Positions 1 to 8,288 of a stretch of DNA of 64,000 nucleotides are shown in pieces. A program made the translations under genes and the position numbers. Position 1 is the stretch's first letter; every line of letters begins with the position of its first letter. The notes under the pieces were generated by a model. That model did no database searches and had not been told where the DNA came from. It was given only the letters and a program-made list of their open reading frames with translations. The stretch lies in NCBI GenBank assembly GCA_045114775.1, contig JBGULC010000008.1, positions 186,001-250,000 of the forward strand, in the 5' to 3' direction. This DNA comes from UBA3792 sp045114775. Lineage in GTDB: Bacteria > Bacillota > Clostridia > Christensenellales > CAG-138.

Positions 1-745
1 CCGATAAGCCGCAGTCGATCGGCGCCATCGCCTTGATTGCGTGACCGACCTGCTTTACGGCTTCATCGAGAAGAAATGCGTACGCCGCCGGAGAAAGCGC
101 CATCAGTTCATAAACAGGACCGTCTTCACAGCAGATGATATACCCTTCCGGCCGCTCCTTCCGATATGCGATCATGACGAATGCACGGTCGATCGCATAG
201 TCTTGAAACACCGTGAGCAGCTCCTGCTCATCGCGCAGTTCCATCCCGTCATGCGTTTGCTGCAGCGCATGGTATACCGCGAGCATATCATCCGCAATAA
301 ACTGTTTCTTCAGGTCGAACGCTTCATGCGCGCGTGCATCGTCCGAGCGGATCACCAGGATATCCGTGCCGTTCCGGAAGCCGAGCGAAGCATAGAGCGA
401 TTCCGACACCGGATGCAGAAAGCAGCAGGAAAAGCCGCTGTTTTCGGCACGGTCGATCAGCATCCGCATCAGGCGGTGCATCAGTCCCTGTCGGCGATAC
501 TCCGGCCACGTAGCGACTCCGGCCACCAGCAGCGCCGAAAGCGCCTGCCCTTCGACGCGGATCCTCGTCGGACGGCCGTGCACCATGGCGGCAAGACGTT
601 CGCCGTCAAATGCGCCGAAGGCGTATTCCGGATGGAATCGCCGTTCAAAGTAGTATGCCGCAAACGCCGGCGATTCTTCAAAAACATCGCGCCACATCGC
701 CTGCGCCTGCGGACAGTCCTCTTTTTTGAGTTCACGAAGGATCAT
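1..745 (-). CDS. GNAT N-acetyltransferase, Eis-like, partial (cut by left edge)
   Basis: Reading from the ATG at 745 gives an open frame of about 248 codons that runs off the window. The segment around residues 70-90 contains AGVATWPEYRRQGLMHRLM, a clear GNAT motif A with the R-x-x-G-x-x acetyl-CoA pyrophosphate loop. A second motif, YASLGF, follows at about residue 117. The protein is longer than a single GNAT domain, which fits the Eis-like group (GNAT domain, second degenerate GNAT domain, sterol-carrier-like C-terminus), whose tail would lie outside the window. The substrate is unknown. The start overlaps the rodA stop as ATGA, so it is translationally coupled to rodA and is the last visible gene of the operon that begins at 4139. 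Confidence 0.8.
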   Translation of the reverse strand, partial: MILRELKKEDCPQAQAMWRDVFEESPAFAAYYFERRFHPEYAFGAFDGERLAAMVHGRPTRIRVEGQALSALLVAGVATWPEYRRQGLMHRLMRMLIDRAENSGFSCCFLHPVSESLYASLGFRNGTDILVIRSDDARAHEAFDLKKQFIADDMLAVYHALQQTHDGMELRDEQELLTVFQDYAIDRAFVMIAYRKERPEGYIICCEDGPVYELMALSPAAYAFLLDEAVKQVGHAIKAMAPIDCGLS

Positions 746-1908
746 AGCTTTCGCCTCCCCGCCGCATGCGCGTATACGCTCATGGCGATTCCTACGCAGG
801 CAAACGACGCAAGGATATTGGATCCGCCGTAGCTGATAAACGGCAGCGGGATGCCGGTCACGGGCATGGCGCCCAGATTCATGGCGATGTTTTCAAAGAC
901 GTGCGTGACGATCATAACGGCACAGCCGACGACAAGGCAGCGCCCGTACGTATCGCGCGAAGTCAGGCCGGTATGCAGCCAGTGAAGCAGCAGCAGAAAG
1001 AATGCAAGGACCAACAGCATCGCGCCGAAATAGCCGAGGCCTTCGCCGATGCCCGCAAAGATAAAGTCCGTTCGCCATTCCGGCACGTAGCCGGTCTGGA
1101 TGAGCGTGCCCTTGGTGAAATATCCCTTGCCCCAGAAGCCGCCGCTGCCGATGACCTGCTTTGCATGCAGCACGTTCAGGCCTTCGCCCTCAAGGTCGCG
1201 CGTCGGATCCAAAAAGACGCGGATGCGCTCCTTCTGCGTATGCGTGAGCAGAAACATCCAGCTTAAAACGCCTCCGACGCCGAGCGCGAACAAGCCGCCG
1301 AACACATAGCGCCAACGGATCCGGACGCAGAACAGGATGCTGCCGAAGATGATCAGCATGACCATCGCGGTGCCGAAATCTCGCTGCAGAAGGACCAGAA
1401 CAAACGGAACAAAAAAATAAAGAAACAGCTTGATGAAATCGCGGAAGCTGCTGATCGGTCCGCGTCGGTCGTACGCTTCCGACGCCGCCTTCGAGAGAAC
1501 CAGGATCAGAACGACCTTCGTGATCTCAGACGGCTGAAACGCTCTTGTTCCGAGCTTATACCAGCCGAGCGCGCCGCGCGTGTTTTCGCCTGCCACAACA
1601 AGCAGAAACAGCAGAATCAGGCAAACGACGTAGGCCGTCTTCGTAAACGGCTTGTATTTCTCGTAATCGAAAACCGCCAACGGCACGAGCACGGCGAGCG
1701 AGATCAGAACATTGCCGACCTGTCTGGAGAAATATTCGAAGTTCAATCGTTCATAATAATCGGAAAGCGTCCTTTCCGTACCGTCAAACGGATCGGAAAG
1801 GACGTTCAGCAGCGAAATAAGGCCGAACAGAACCAAGGCCGCTACCAAAACGATCGTTATGACATCGACCCGATAGGGAGCCTTGGTTCCGACGGCTTTT
1901 GTTTTCAT
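742..1908 (-). CDS. rodA: Rod-shape determining protein RodA (SEDS glycosyltransferase)
   Basis: A polytopic membrane protein of 388 residues in the FtsW/RodA/SpoVE (SEDS) family. These proteins polymerise peptidoglycan glycan strands from lipid II with a partner class B PBP. Diagnostic stretches are FQPSEITKVVLIL (about residues 122-134), DFGTAMV (about 176) and the C-terminal PVTGIPLPFISYGGSN, whose VTGIPLP wording favours RodA over FtsW or SpoVE. About ten hydrophobic segments are visible. It overlaps pgi upstream (ATGA at 1905-1908) and the acetyltransferase downstream. No penicillin-binding partner is in the window. RodA rather than SpoVE is an inference from motif wording. Confidence 0.92.
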   Translation of the reverse strand: MKTKAVGTKAPYRVDVITIVLVAALVLFGLISLLNVLSDPFDGTERTLSDYYERLNFEYFSRQVGNVLISLAVLVPLAVFDYEKYKPFTKTAYVVCLILLFLLVVAGENTRGALGWYKLGTRAFQPSEITKVVLILVLSKAASEAYDRRGPISSFRDFIKLFLYFFVPFVLVLLQRDFGTAMVMLIIFGSILFCVRIRWRYVFGGLFALGVGGVLSWMFLLTHTQKERIRVFLDPTRDLEGEGLNVLHAKQVIGSGGFWGKGYFTKGTLIQTGYVPEWRTDFIFAGIGEGLGYFGAMLLVLAFFLLLLHWLHTGLTSRDTYGRCLVVGCAVMIVTHVFENIAMNLGAMPVTGIPLPFISYGGSNILASFACVGIAMSVYAHAAGRRKL

Positions 1909-3320
1909 TTCACGATGTATGCGTTAAGCTTCGCGGGCGCTGCATCCAGCTCCGCCTTCTTCTCCGCAAAGCCGGGTTTGCCCAGCAGCGCATACGTGGC
2001 CTTCTTGCCTTCCTCGACGCCGGGCTGATCGAACGCGTTGAGCGCAAGCAACTCGCCGGCAAACGCGGTCTGGATCTCGAACATATAGAGAAGCTCGCCG
2101 ATCGTGAACGCGTTGACCTCGGGCAGACGGATCGCGTAATTCATATGGCCGCTCTTCATGACCGCGTATTCGGTCGCCGTCTCCTCCGCCGCGATGAGCT
2201 CGTTCTGCGTATGCCCGCACAGGAACGAAACGTCCGGGATATCGAGATAGCCGTCCGGGATGGGCATGGTCTTTCTGTATTTGTCGACCGAAAGGAACGT
2301 CACGACCTTGTCGAACGGGCCTTCGGTATAGAGTTGCACCTGCGAATGCTGATCGGTGACGCCGAGCGATTTCACAGGTGTCTGTCCGGCATAGATCTCC
2401 GTGCCGTCGTTTCCGACGCGCTTGCCGAGCGATTCCGCCCAAAGCTGCGCATACCAGTCCGCGATGTACTTCAGTGAATCGGCATAGGGCATCAGAACAT
2501 GGATGTTCGCGCCGCGCTTCATTGCCGCGACCTGCAGCGCAGCCATCAGGTACGCCGGATTCTCGAATACGTTGTCGTTCTGTGTGATCTCGTCCATATA
2601 GGCAGCGCCGGAAAGCAGCATACGAATGTCGATGCCGCAAACCGCAGCAGCCAAAAGACCCACCGGGCAAAGCTCGGAGAAACGTCCGCCGACGCCGTCC
2701 GGCACATAGAACGTGGTGAGATTCTCGCGCTTCGCAATCTTGATCAGGTTGCCCTTGACGTGGTCCGTCGTTGCAATGAGATGCGTGGAGATATCGTCGC
2801 CGAGCGTCTTATGCAGCAGATCGGTCACGATCAGAAGCTGCGACATCGTTTCCGACGTACTGCCGGATTTGGTAATGACGTTGAAGCAGGTCTTCCTGAC
2901 ATCGATGACGTCCAGCAGCGCGTTCATGCGCTCCGGGTCAACGTTGTCTTCCACGAACAGCCGCGGACCGTTCCGCTTCTCTTTGGGAAGATCGTTATAG
3001 TGCAGATGCGAAAGCGCCTGCTGTACCGCGATCGGGCCCAACGCGCTGCCACCGATGCCGAGCACGACGAAGTTGTCGAACTTTGCACGTACGTCCGCCG
3101 CAACCGCTTCGATCTCGTTGACGATCTCATCCTGGTTGTGCGGGAGCTCACGCCATTTCATCTGGCTGCGCTTTTCCTTCATAGCCTTTGCAGCCGCTTC
3201 GAGCGGAAGCGCTGTAAGTTCGTCCTTCGTGAGCCCTCGCGCGCCGAGCGTTTCCTGCATCATGTTGTTGTAATCCACCGTGATCCGCAACGCTTCGCGA
3301 TCGAACGTCTTCTGTTCCAT
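1905..3320 (-). CDS. pgi: Glucose-6-phosphate isomerase
   Basis: Interconverts glucose-6-phosphate and fructose-6-phosphate in the cytoplasm. The 471-residue product has the PGI SIS folds: GIGGSALGP (phosphate binding, near residue 90), TKSGSTSET (about 150), GGRFSELCPVG (about 210) and a C-terminal region with QPGVEEGKK. The length fits the shorter bacterial/clostridial form (430-550 residues). An ATG at 3326 is also in frame, but AAGGAGG lies only one base before it and seven bases before the ATG at 3320, so 3320 is the better start. It follows the TIM-barrel isomerase gene by 12 bases and overlaps rodA by four, placing carbon metabolism and cell-wall synthesis in one transcript. Confidence 0.96.
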   Translation of the reverse strand: MEQKTFDREALRITVDYNNMMQETLGARGLTKDELTALPLEAAAKAMKEKRSQMKWRELPHNQDEIVNEIEAVAADVRAKFDNFVVLGIGGSALGPIAVQQALSHLHYNDLPKEKRNGPRLFVEDNVDPERMNALLDVIDVRKTCFNVITKSGSTSETMSQLLIVTDLLHKTLGDDISTHLIATTDHVKGNLIKIAKRENLTTFYVPDGVGGRFSELCPVGLLAAAVCGIDIRMLLSGAAYMDEITQNDNVFENPAYLMAALQVAAMKRGANIHVLMPYADSLKYIADWYAQLWAESLGKRVGNDGTEIYAGQTPVKSLGVTDQHSQVQLYTEGPFDKVVTFLSVDKYRKTMPIPDGYLDIPDVSFLCGHTQNELIAAEETATEYAVMKSGHMNYAIRLPEVNAFTIGELLYMFEIQTAFAGELLALNAFDQPGVEEGKKATYALLGKPGFAEKKAELDAAPAKLNAYIVK

Positions 3321-3332
3321 ATCCATGCCTCC

Positions 3333-4139
3333 TTATGAATTGATGATTTGATCCAACGTGTAATACGCGTCTTTGAGTTCTTCTTTGTCGCGGTACATAT
3401 CGCTGTACGCCTCCAAAAGAACGGAGCCGTGAAAGCCTTTTTTCGTGAGCGCATCGACGAGCTCTTTGAAATCGTACCCGCCGTGCGGCGGCAGGCAGTA
3501 GCGCGGTTTGCCGCCCGAAAAATCGCAGTCGCACGCGTGCACTGCAAGGATGTATTCGCCGAGCGCGTCGACAAATGCCAGCGGATCGATCCCCGCGCGG
3601 ATGGCCTGTTTGATATCCAGCGTGTGATACAGCGGACGTCTGATCAGCGAATGGATCGCAAGCCCTACCTCCGGCGTCGGCATGATGCTGTAGCTGACGT
3701 TTTCGAGCGTCAGATGCAGCCCGTGATCTTCCGCCATGTCGGAGAGCGTATCGAAGATCGGCGCAAGACGTGTAAGCTGCAGGTTTTTCGCGACGCCGTT
3801 CAGCACGACCGGTCCGTGCATCACGTAATGATCCGCTTTGAGGCGTTCTCCTGCGCGCAAAACAAGCTCGTACGCTTTCATAGCGTCCTGCCTTTGCCGC
3901 GGATGCGGCGTGAACAGAAGCGGCTCGTACTGCAGGCTCATCGGGTGTACGCCGATTACGCGGATCCCGGCGTCTTCCGTCTCCTTTGCGAGACGGTCGA
4001 CAAACGCCGGATCGTATTCGCAATAACTGTTCAGATAATACTCGGCGTTTTTCACGCCCCATTGCCGGAACAGTGCGGGCGCATCCTCCAGCATCAGCGT
4101 ATCGAAAAAGCTTGCGGTTGAGATCCCTGTCGTAACCAT
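3333..4139 (-). CDS. Sugar phosphate isomerase/epimerase (xylose isomerase-like TIM barrel)
   Basis: 268 residues with the AP endonuclease 2/xylose isomerase-like TIM barrel pattern. Likely metal ligands are Glu in LTLENVS (about 144), Asp in HTLDIKQA (about 172), His in VHACDCD (about 199) and Glu in VLLEAYSD (about 244). The family includes sugar epimerases, inosose dehydratase-like enzymes and hydroxypyruvate isomerase, so the substrate cannot be fixed from sequence. It is the first gene of the operon with pgi and rodA, which suggests a hexose or sugar-phosphate role. GGAGGG lies five bases before the ATG. Confidence 0.8.
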   Translation of the reverse strand: MVTTGISTASFFDTLMLEDAPALFRQWGVKNAEYYLNSYCEYDPAFVDRLAKETEDAGIRVIGVHPMSLQYEPLLFTPHPRQRQDAMKAYELVLRAGERLKADHYVMHGPVVLNGVAKNLQLTRLAPIFDTLSDMAEDHGLHLTLENVSYSIMPTPEVGLAIHSLIRRPLYHTLDIKQAIRAGIDPLAFVDALGEYILAVHACDCDFSGGKPRYCLPPHGGYDFKELVDALTKKGFHGSVLLEAYSDMYRDKEELKDAYYTLDQIINS

Positions 4140-4155
4140 ACTGCCCTCCGTACAG

Positions 4156-4164
4156 ATTGTACCA
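4156..4164 (-). promoter_or_regulatory. Extended -10 promoter candidate for the isomerase-pgi-rodA operon
   Basis: On the minus strand TGGTACAAT (TGn plus TACAAT) ends 17 bases before the ATG at 4139. No good -35 lies 17 bases further upstream, so it would depend on the extended -10. Confidence 0.4.
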
Positions 4165-4239
4165 TCAATTCGTCAAGATAGGAAGACCAAAATATAATTT
4201 GGCATACAGAATTATTTTTCTGCGTCGTCGGTTTTACTG

Positions 4240-4268
4240 TTTACAAACGAAGGAAAACAATGTATTAT
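4240..4268 (+). promoter_or_regulatory. Sigma-A promoter for the PLP enzyme gene
   Basis: TTTACA, 17-base spacer, TATTAT. The transcript would carry a leader of about 50 bases, including a short inverted repeat (GTTATG at 4280-4285 with CATAAC at 4295-4300) ahead of the AAGGAG site. Confidence 0.7.
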
Positions 4269-4325
4269 ATATAGGACGAGTTATGCGGTTTTCTCATAAC
4301 AAATAGAAGCATTAAGGAGATTACT

Positions 4326-5801
4326 ATGATCGATCTTACCATGAATCGAGAGAATCTCGGTCGTTCAATCGAACGCGCAAGAGAAAAGAACATCATCATC
4401 CCCACCTTCGCCCAGATGGAGGATCCGACGAAGATCCCCGAAAAGATCCAGAACAAACTGACGGAAGTCGGCCTCTGGGACGTGAATCCTTTGAACCTCT
4501 TCCGCATCACGTGGAAAAACAACCCCGTGGAAAAGGGCGGCGACGGCAAGTTCGGCGGCGTCAACTATATCGAGCTGCCCTCCTCGCTGACCGGCGTCAA
4601 AGCGCGCATCGTGCTTTTGACCGGCAAGTGGTTCCCGACCGGCTGCCACAAGGTCGGCGCATCGTTCGGCTGCCTCGTGCCGCGGCTCGTGACCGGTCAG
4701 TTCGATCCCACCTATCACCACGCGGTGTGGCCCTCTACCGGCAACTACTGTCGCGGCGGCGCGTTCAATTCAAAGCTTTTAGCCTGCGATTCCGTTGCGA
4801 TCCTTCCTGCGGAAATGTCCAAGGAACGCTTTGAATGGCTTTCGAAGATCGCGGGTCAGGTCATCGCGACGCCGGGCTGTGAGTCCAACGTCAAGGAGAT
4901 CTTCGACAAGACCTGGGAGCTTCGCAGAGATCCGTCCATGATGATCTTCAACCAGTTTGAAGAGATGGGCAATCCGCTCTGGCATTACAACGTCACCGGC
5001 CGCGCGATCCATGAAGCCGTGGAGAACCTGCTCGGCGAGGGCGACCGTTTTGCGGGCGCGGCGTTCACCAGCGGCTCGGCGGGCACGATGAGCGCGGGCG
5101 ATTTCCTCAAGGAAAAGTATCCGGATTCCAAGCTTGCCGTCGGCGAGGCGCTGCAGTGTCCGACGCTTCTCAACAACGGTTTCGGCGGCCACCGCATCGA
5201 AGGCATCGGCGACAAGCACGTTCCGTGGATCCACAACGTCAAGAACACCGATATGGTCATCGCGATCGACGACGAGGACAGCCAGAAGCTCCTCCGTCTC
5301 TTCAACGATCCGATCGGTCTCAAGTACCTCAATGAGGTCGTCGGCGTTCCCGAGGAAACGACGCGTCAGCTTTCGCTGCTCGGCATTTCCGGCATTGCGA
5401 ACATGCTTTGCTGCATCAAGATGGCGAAGTATTACGAGCTCGATGAGCACGACATTCTCGCGACCGTCGGCACCGACTCCGCCGTGATGTATCAGAGCCG
5501 CATTCGCGAGCTCGAAGAAGAGAACGGCGCATACACCGAAGCGAAGGCTGCGGCGGACTGGGCGGAGCATCTCCACGGGATTCGCACCGATACGATGGAA
5601 GAGCTCACCTATGCGACGAGAAAACGCGTCCACAATCTCAAGTACTATACCTGGGTCGAGCAGCAGGGAAAGGACGTACAGGAGCTCAACGCACAGTGGT
5701 ACGACAAGCATTACTGGACCGATATGCACGCGCAGGTCGACGAGATCGACGAGCTCATCAACGAGTTCAACGAGGCGACCGGGCTTCTGAAAAATCTGTA
5801 A
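4326..5801 (+). CDS. PLP-dependent fold-type II enzyme (cysteine synthase-like, stand-alone beta-type protein)
   Basis: 491 residues. The PLP lysine is probably Lys109 in PTGCHKVGAS, which matches the fold-type II pattern of cysteine synthase and threonine synthase. The asparagine loop is STGNYCRGG (about 137-145). A glycine/serine phosphate loop TSGSAGTMSAG and a GGHRIEGIGD segment resemble the GGT.../GGHKIQGIG region of cysteine synthase. It is about 150 residues longer than CysK, with insertions and a helical acidic C-terminus. Proteins of this type are annotated in Clostridia as 'pyridoxal-phosphate-dependent protein subunit beta' without a settled reaction. It is not a glutamate decarboxylase (fold type I). 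Strong AAGGAG precedes the ATG. It is monocistronic, with its own promoter and terminator, so it is probably regulated independently. Confidence 0.75.
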   Translation: MIDLTMNRENLGRSIERAREKNIIIPTFAQMEDPTKIPEKIQNKLTEVGLWDVNPLNLFRITWKNNPVEKGGDGKFGGVNYIELPSSLTGVKARIVLLTGKWFPTGCHKVGASFGCLVPRLVTGQFDPTYHHAVWPSTGNYCRGGAFNSKLLACDSVAILPAEMSKERFEWLSKIAGQVIATPGCESNVKEIFDKTWELRRDPSMMIFNQFEEMGNPLWHYNVTGRAIHEAVENLLGEGDRFAGAAFTSGSAGTMSAGDFLKEKYPDSKLAVGEALQCPTLLNNGFGGHRIEGIGDKHVPWIHNVKNTDMVIAIDDEDSQKLLRLFNDPIGLKYLNEVVGVPEETTRQLSLLGISGIANMLCCIKMAKYYELDEHDILATVGTDSAVMYQSRIRELEEENGAYTEAKAAADWAEHLHGIRTDTMEELTYATRKRVHNLKYYTWVEQQGKDVQELNAQWYDKHYWTDMHAQVDEIDELINEFNEATGLLKNL

Positions 5802-5813
5802 TCCGCATCATAG

Positions 5814-5843
5814 AAAGAGTCCGCAAATACGGACTCTTTTTTT
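5814..5843 (+). terminator. Rho-independent terminator after the PLP enzyme gene
   Basis: Perfect 10-bp stem (AAAGAGTCCG, 5814-5823; CGGACTCTTT, 5830-5839) with a six-base loop, followed by a run of T to 5843. Confidence 0.93.
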
Positions 5844-5853
5844 GTATCCACGG

Positions 5854-5882
5854 TTGACGAAACGTGTAAATCCTTGTAGAAT
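5854..5882 (+). promoter_or_regulatory. Sigma-A promoter giving a leaderless radC-family transcript
   Basis: TTGACG, 17-base spacer, TAGAAT ending at 5882. A start site seven bases downstream would fall on the A of the ATG at 5889. No Shine-Dalgarno sequence lies between the -10 and the ATG. Confidence 0.7.
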
Positions 5883-5888
5883 ATCGGT

Positions 5889-6668
5889 ATGAGCGAAAAC
5901 TTACACGCAGGACATCGGGAACGCATACGCGAATTATATCATAAGCAGGGCATGAACGGTATGGCGGATCATGCCGTTCTTGAATTGCTGCTGACATATG
6001 TCATTCCCCGAAAAGACGTCAACGAGCTTGCACACCGTCTGCTCAACACCTTCGGATCGCTGACCGGCGTTCTTGAAGCCGATCCGCTTCAGCTTAGCGG
6101 CGTTGCCGATGTAGGTGAAAAGACCGGCCTGTTTCTGCATTTCATCTATGATCTGCATCGTCGGCTTACATTGGATTCCGTTTCCACACCTAACGGCGCT
6201 GTACGTTTGGAAACGCCGGAAACCGCATGCCGTTATGCGATTGCGCTCGGCATGGGCGACCGCTATGAAACCCTGCGCGTGATTTGTCTCGACTCCAATA
6301 TGACGGTACAACACGCCGAAACGCTCCAGATCGGAACGCTTTCGCACGTCAGCTTTGAACCGCGCCGAGTGATCGAAACAGCACTGCTGCATAAGGCGCG
6401 TTATCTGATCCTTACGCACAATCATCCTTCCGGCATTCTGATCCCTTCTCAGGAAGATATTGAAACAGCAAAAATGATCGAGCAGATCGGTTCCAGTCTT
6501 GAGATCGACGTACGGGATCAACTGATTCTCTCCCGGAATGCCGCTTACAGCTATCAGTACGATCGCGTATTCCTGTACAGTTCGCCGACTGTTTGCAATG
6601 CGATGTCCCTTGAGGAATACAACAATACCATATACCCGATCAATCGGCATACAGTCAAAACATCTTAG
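5889..6668 (+). CDS. radC: RadC/JAB-domain family protein
   Basis: 259 residues. The N-terminal helix-hairpin-helix part (residues 7-65, GHRERIRELY ... ELLLTYVIPRKDVN) and the C-terminal JAMM-type metal motif THNHPSGILIPSQED (about 177-191) match RadC (MPN/JAB). RadC was once linked to DNA repair, but its biochemical role is unsettled. The metal ligands His-x-His and the following Ser/Asp are intact. The N-terminus matches the family from the first residues, so the ATG at 5889 is right although it has no Shine-Dalgarno site. It heads a four-gene plus-strand operon with two small zinc-type proteins and a GtrA-like membrane protein. After the conserved domain there is a tail of about 30 residues. 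Confidence 0.88.
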   Translation: MSENLHAGHRERIRELYHKQGMNGMADHAVLELLLTYVIPRKDVNELAHRLLNTFGSLTGVLEADPLQLSGVADVGEKTGLFLHFIYDLHRRLTLDSVSTPNGAVRLETPETACRYAIALGMGDRYETLRVICLDSNMTVQHAETLQIGTLSHVSFEPRRVIETALLHKARYLILTHNHPSGILIPSQEDIETAKMIEQIGSSLEIDVRDQLILSRNAAYSYQYDRVFLYSSPTVCNAMSLEEYNNTIYPINRHTVKTS

Positions 6669-6679
6669 GAGGGGCGCTT

Positions 6680-6952
6680 ATGACATATAAATGCAGATGT
6701 CATCATCCGAATCTGGATAACTGGTCTGTGATCAAGATCTCCGGACGAGATTGGATCGTCCGCTGTTCGGAATGTCGGCAAGTCTGGCATACGACCGCTT
6801 CGTATGCCGCAGAGCTTAAGGAGCAGCCGATCTCGCCTTACGAATGGCGCAGGTTGATACACACGCCGGATTATCACAAAGGCGAGGATCCCATCGAGGG
6901 TGAGCCGGACGGATATCTGGATCCGAACTTTGAAAGCAGATTCAAGAACTGA
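6680..6952 (+). CDS. Small putative zinc-binding protein
   Basis: 90 residues, not recognised. The N-terminus has CRCHH (residues 5-9) and a later CSEC (about 29-32) followed by WH, a plausible four-ligand zinc site. The C-terminal third is acidic with many Pro and Tyr residues. TAGGAGGGG precedes the ATG by about seven bases, and its stop overlaps the ATG of the next gene (TGATG). There is no signal peptide or membrane segment. Confidence 0.7.
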   Translation: MTYKCRCHHPNLDNWSVIKISGRDWIVRCSECRQVWHTTASYAAELKEQPISPYEWRRLIHTPDYHKGEDPIEGEPDGYLDPNFESRFKN

Positions 6953-7461
6953 TGAAAAACCGAAAAGAACTGCTCAGGACAATCAAATACGTACTGGTAT
7001 CTGCATCGGCCGGTCTCATTCAAATGGGCTCCAACGCTCTGTTGGAGTGGATCTTCGGTGAAACGACAGACGGAGAGCCGCTGCACGCGGTGTTCTATGC
7101 GATCGCGCTGACGCTGTCGGTTATCTGGAATTGTACCATCAACAGGCGGTACACATTCAAAAGCGCTTCAAACCTCAAACGAGCGATCCTGCTTGCTTTG
7201 CTGTTTTATGTTTTCTTCGGGCCGTTTTCCTATTGGTTCGATCATTATCTGACCGCAGAATGCGGGTGGCATTGGTTTTTTGCCACAGGTTTGAATATGT
7301 TGATTAACCTTGCTTTGGAGTTCCCTTATCAACGCTTTTTCATTTTCCGCAAGTCGATCGACACGAACGACCTTGCTGAGAAAGATAACACAGCGTCCGT
7401 CGAGGATCCGATCACCGCTATCAAAGAATCTGCAACGGCGGACCCTATTGATCCGGAATAA
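6952..7461 (+). CDS. GtrA-like membrane protein
   Basis: 169 residues with four hydrophobic segments (about 10-30, 46-62, 75-95, 103-122) and the GtrA-family pattern: an N-terminal KYVLVSASAGLIQ, then WNCTINRRYTFK (the N-x-x-x-x-R-x-x-x-F signature) after the second helix. GtrA proteins are thought to move or flip polyprenyl-linked sugars, or to assist surface glycosylation. The last 45 residues are a polar acidic tail. It overlaps the previous gene by one base. Confidence 0.85.
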   Translation: MKNRKELLRTIKYVLVSASAGLIQMGSNALLEWIFGETTDGEPLHAVFYAIALTLSVIWNCTINRRYTFKSASNLKRAILLALLFYVFFGPFSYWFDHYLTAECGWHWFFATGLNMLINLALEFPYQRFFIFRKSIDTNDLAEKDNTASVEDPITAIKESATADPIDPE

Positions 7462-7473
7462 AGGAGAACACGA

Positions 7474-7761
7474 ATGGCGATCAACAGAACCTGTCCGAAA
7501 TGCGGCGGAAAGCACGTTCAGCTCACGAACGAACGCAGCAAGCACGGCTGTCTTTGGACGGTCCTGTTTGGCTTTTGGTATGTCTGCTGGGTGTTTATCA
7601 AGTGGATCATCGGTCTTCTCGTCTTGATCCTCTTTGATTGGTGGATGGCGATCGTCAGGGCCTGCCTGCAAAAAGGGCATGTTTGGCAGTGTCGGAAATG
7701 GTTCTCCGGGACCAAGCTTACCTTCTATTGCCACGATTGCGGGTATAATTTCAAAGCGTAA
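7474..7761 (+). CDS. Zinc-ribbon membrane protein of unknown function
   Basis: 95 residues. CPKCGGKH at residues 7-14 and CHDCGYNF near the end form a split zinc ribbon. Between them lies a very hydrophobic, Trp-rich segment (about residues 28-62) that probably makes one or two membrane passes. AAAGGAG precedes the ATG. It is the last gene of the radC-family operon. The family is not recognised. Confidence 0.72.
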   Translation: MAINRTCPKCGGKHVQLTNERSKHGCLWTVLFGFWYVCWVFIKWIIGLLVLILFDWWMAIVRACLQKGHVWQCRKWFSGTKLTFYCHDCGYNFKA

Positions 7762-8036
7762 TCCATGTGCCGCTGACGCATTATTCGAATGTTGCTTCTT
7801 ATACAAATCACGCATCATCTGCGAGCTATGGAAAACATCATAAAAATCGCTTTTTGCCGACAGGCAAAAGGCGTTTTTTTATGGTATGAGTATTGATAAC
7901 GGATTTATCCGTAAAAGGTTGGTAACGACAGCGCGCTGTTGTGAGCGCGCCTGCAAGAGAACAGTCGAACGGAGTCATGCCTTTTGCGTAAAAGGAGCCG
8001 CAGCGGAACAAGTCGCCGCGACAACTTGTTTTTGAA
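7762..8036. other. Intergenic stretch between the radC-family operon and the tRNA cluster
   Basis: About 300 bases up to the tRNA-Leu gene with no supported gene. It holds the plus-strand terminator at 7848-7880 and a short GC-rich inverted repeat around 7932-7951 (GCGCGC repeated); the tRNA terminator starts at 8037. Nothing else is recognised. Confidence 0.6.
7848..7880 (+). terminator. Rho-independent terminator of the radC-family operon
   Basis: Eleven-bp stem with one wobble (CGCTTTTTGCC at 7848-7858 with GGCAAAAGGCG at 7863-7873), GACA loop, then seven T. Confidence 0.92.
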
Positions 8037-8074
8037 ACTAAAAATCGCCGCAAGCTACGTGAAGCTTGCGGCGA
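8037..8074 (-). terminator. Terminator of the seven-tRNA operon
   Basis: Perfect 12-bp stem TCGCCGCAAGCT/AGCTTGCGGCGA (8045-8056 with 8063-8074), followed on the minus strand by TTTTTAG. It lies three bases beyond the tRNA-Leu CCA end. Confidence 0.92.
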
Positions 8075-8076
8075 CG

Positions 8077-8163
8077 TGGTGCGGGAAACAGGACTTGAAC
8101 CTGCATGAAATTGCTTTCACACGGACCTGAACCGTGCGCGTCTGCCAATTCCGCCATTCCCGC
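8077..8163 (-). tRNA. tRNA-Leu(CAG)
   Basis: 87 bases including encoded CCA. The acceptor stem GCGGGAA/TTCCCGC pairs, there is a long variable arm as expected for Leu, and the anticodon loop TTCAGGT gives CAG. Last gene of the operon. Confidence 0.96.
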
Positions 8164-8169
8164 GTATTA

Positions 8170-8254
<85 letters not shown>

Positions 8255-8288
8255 ACGTAATACCAATATAAGATTGTCAATGTCGTGT

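Noticed and set aside
41..832. Plus-strand 263-codon frame at the left edge
   Set aside because: Shadow of the acetyltransferase and the rodA end on the minus strand, which show real motifs.
4326..5801. Glutamate decarboxylase as identity of the PLP enzyme
   Set aside because: The lysine context PTGCHKVGAS and the STGN and GGHRIEGIG stretches are fold type II, whereas decarboxylases are fold type I.
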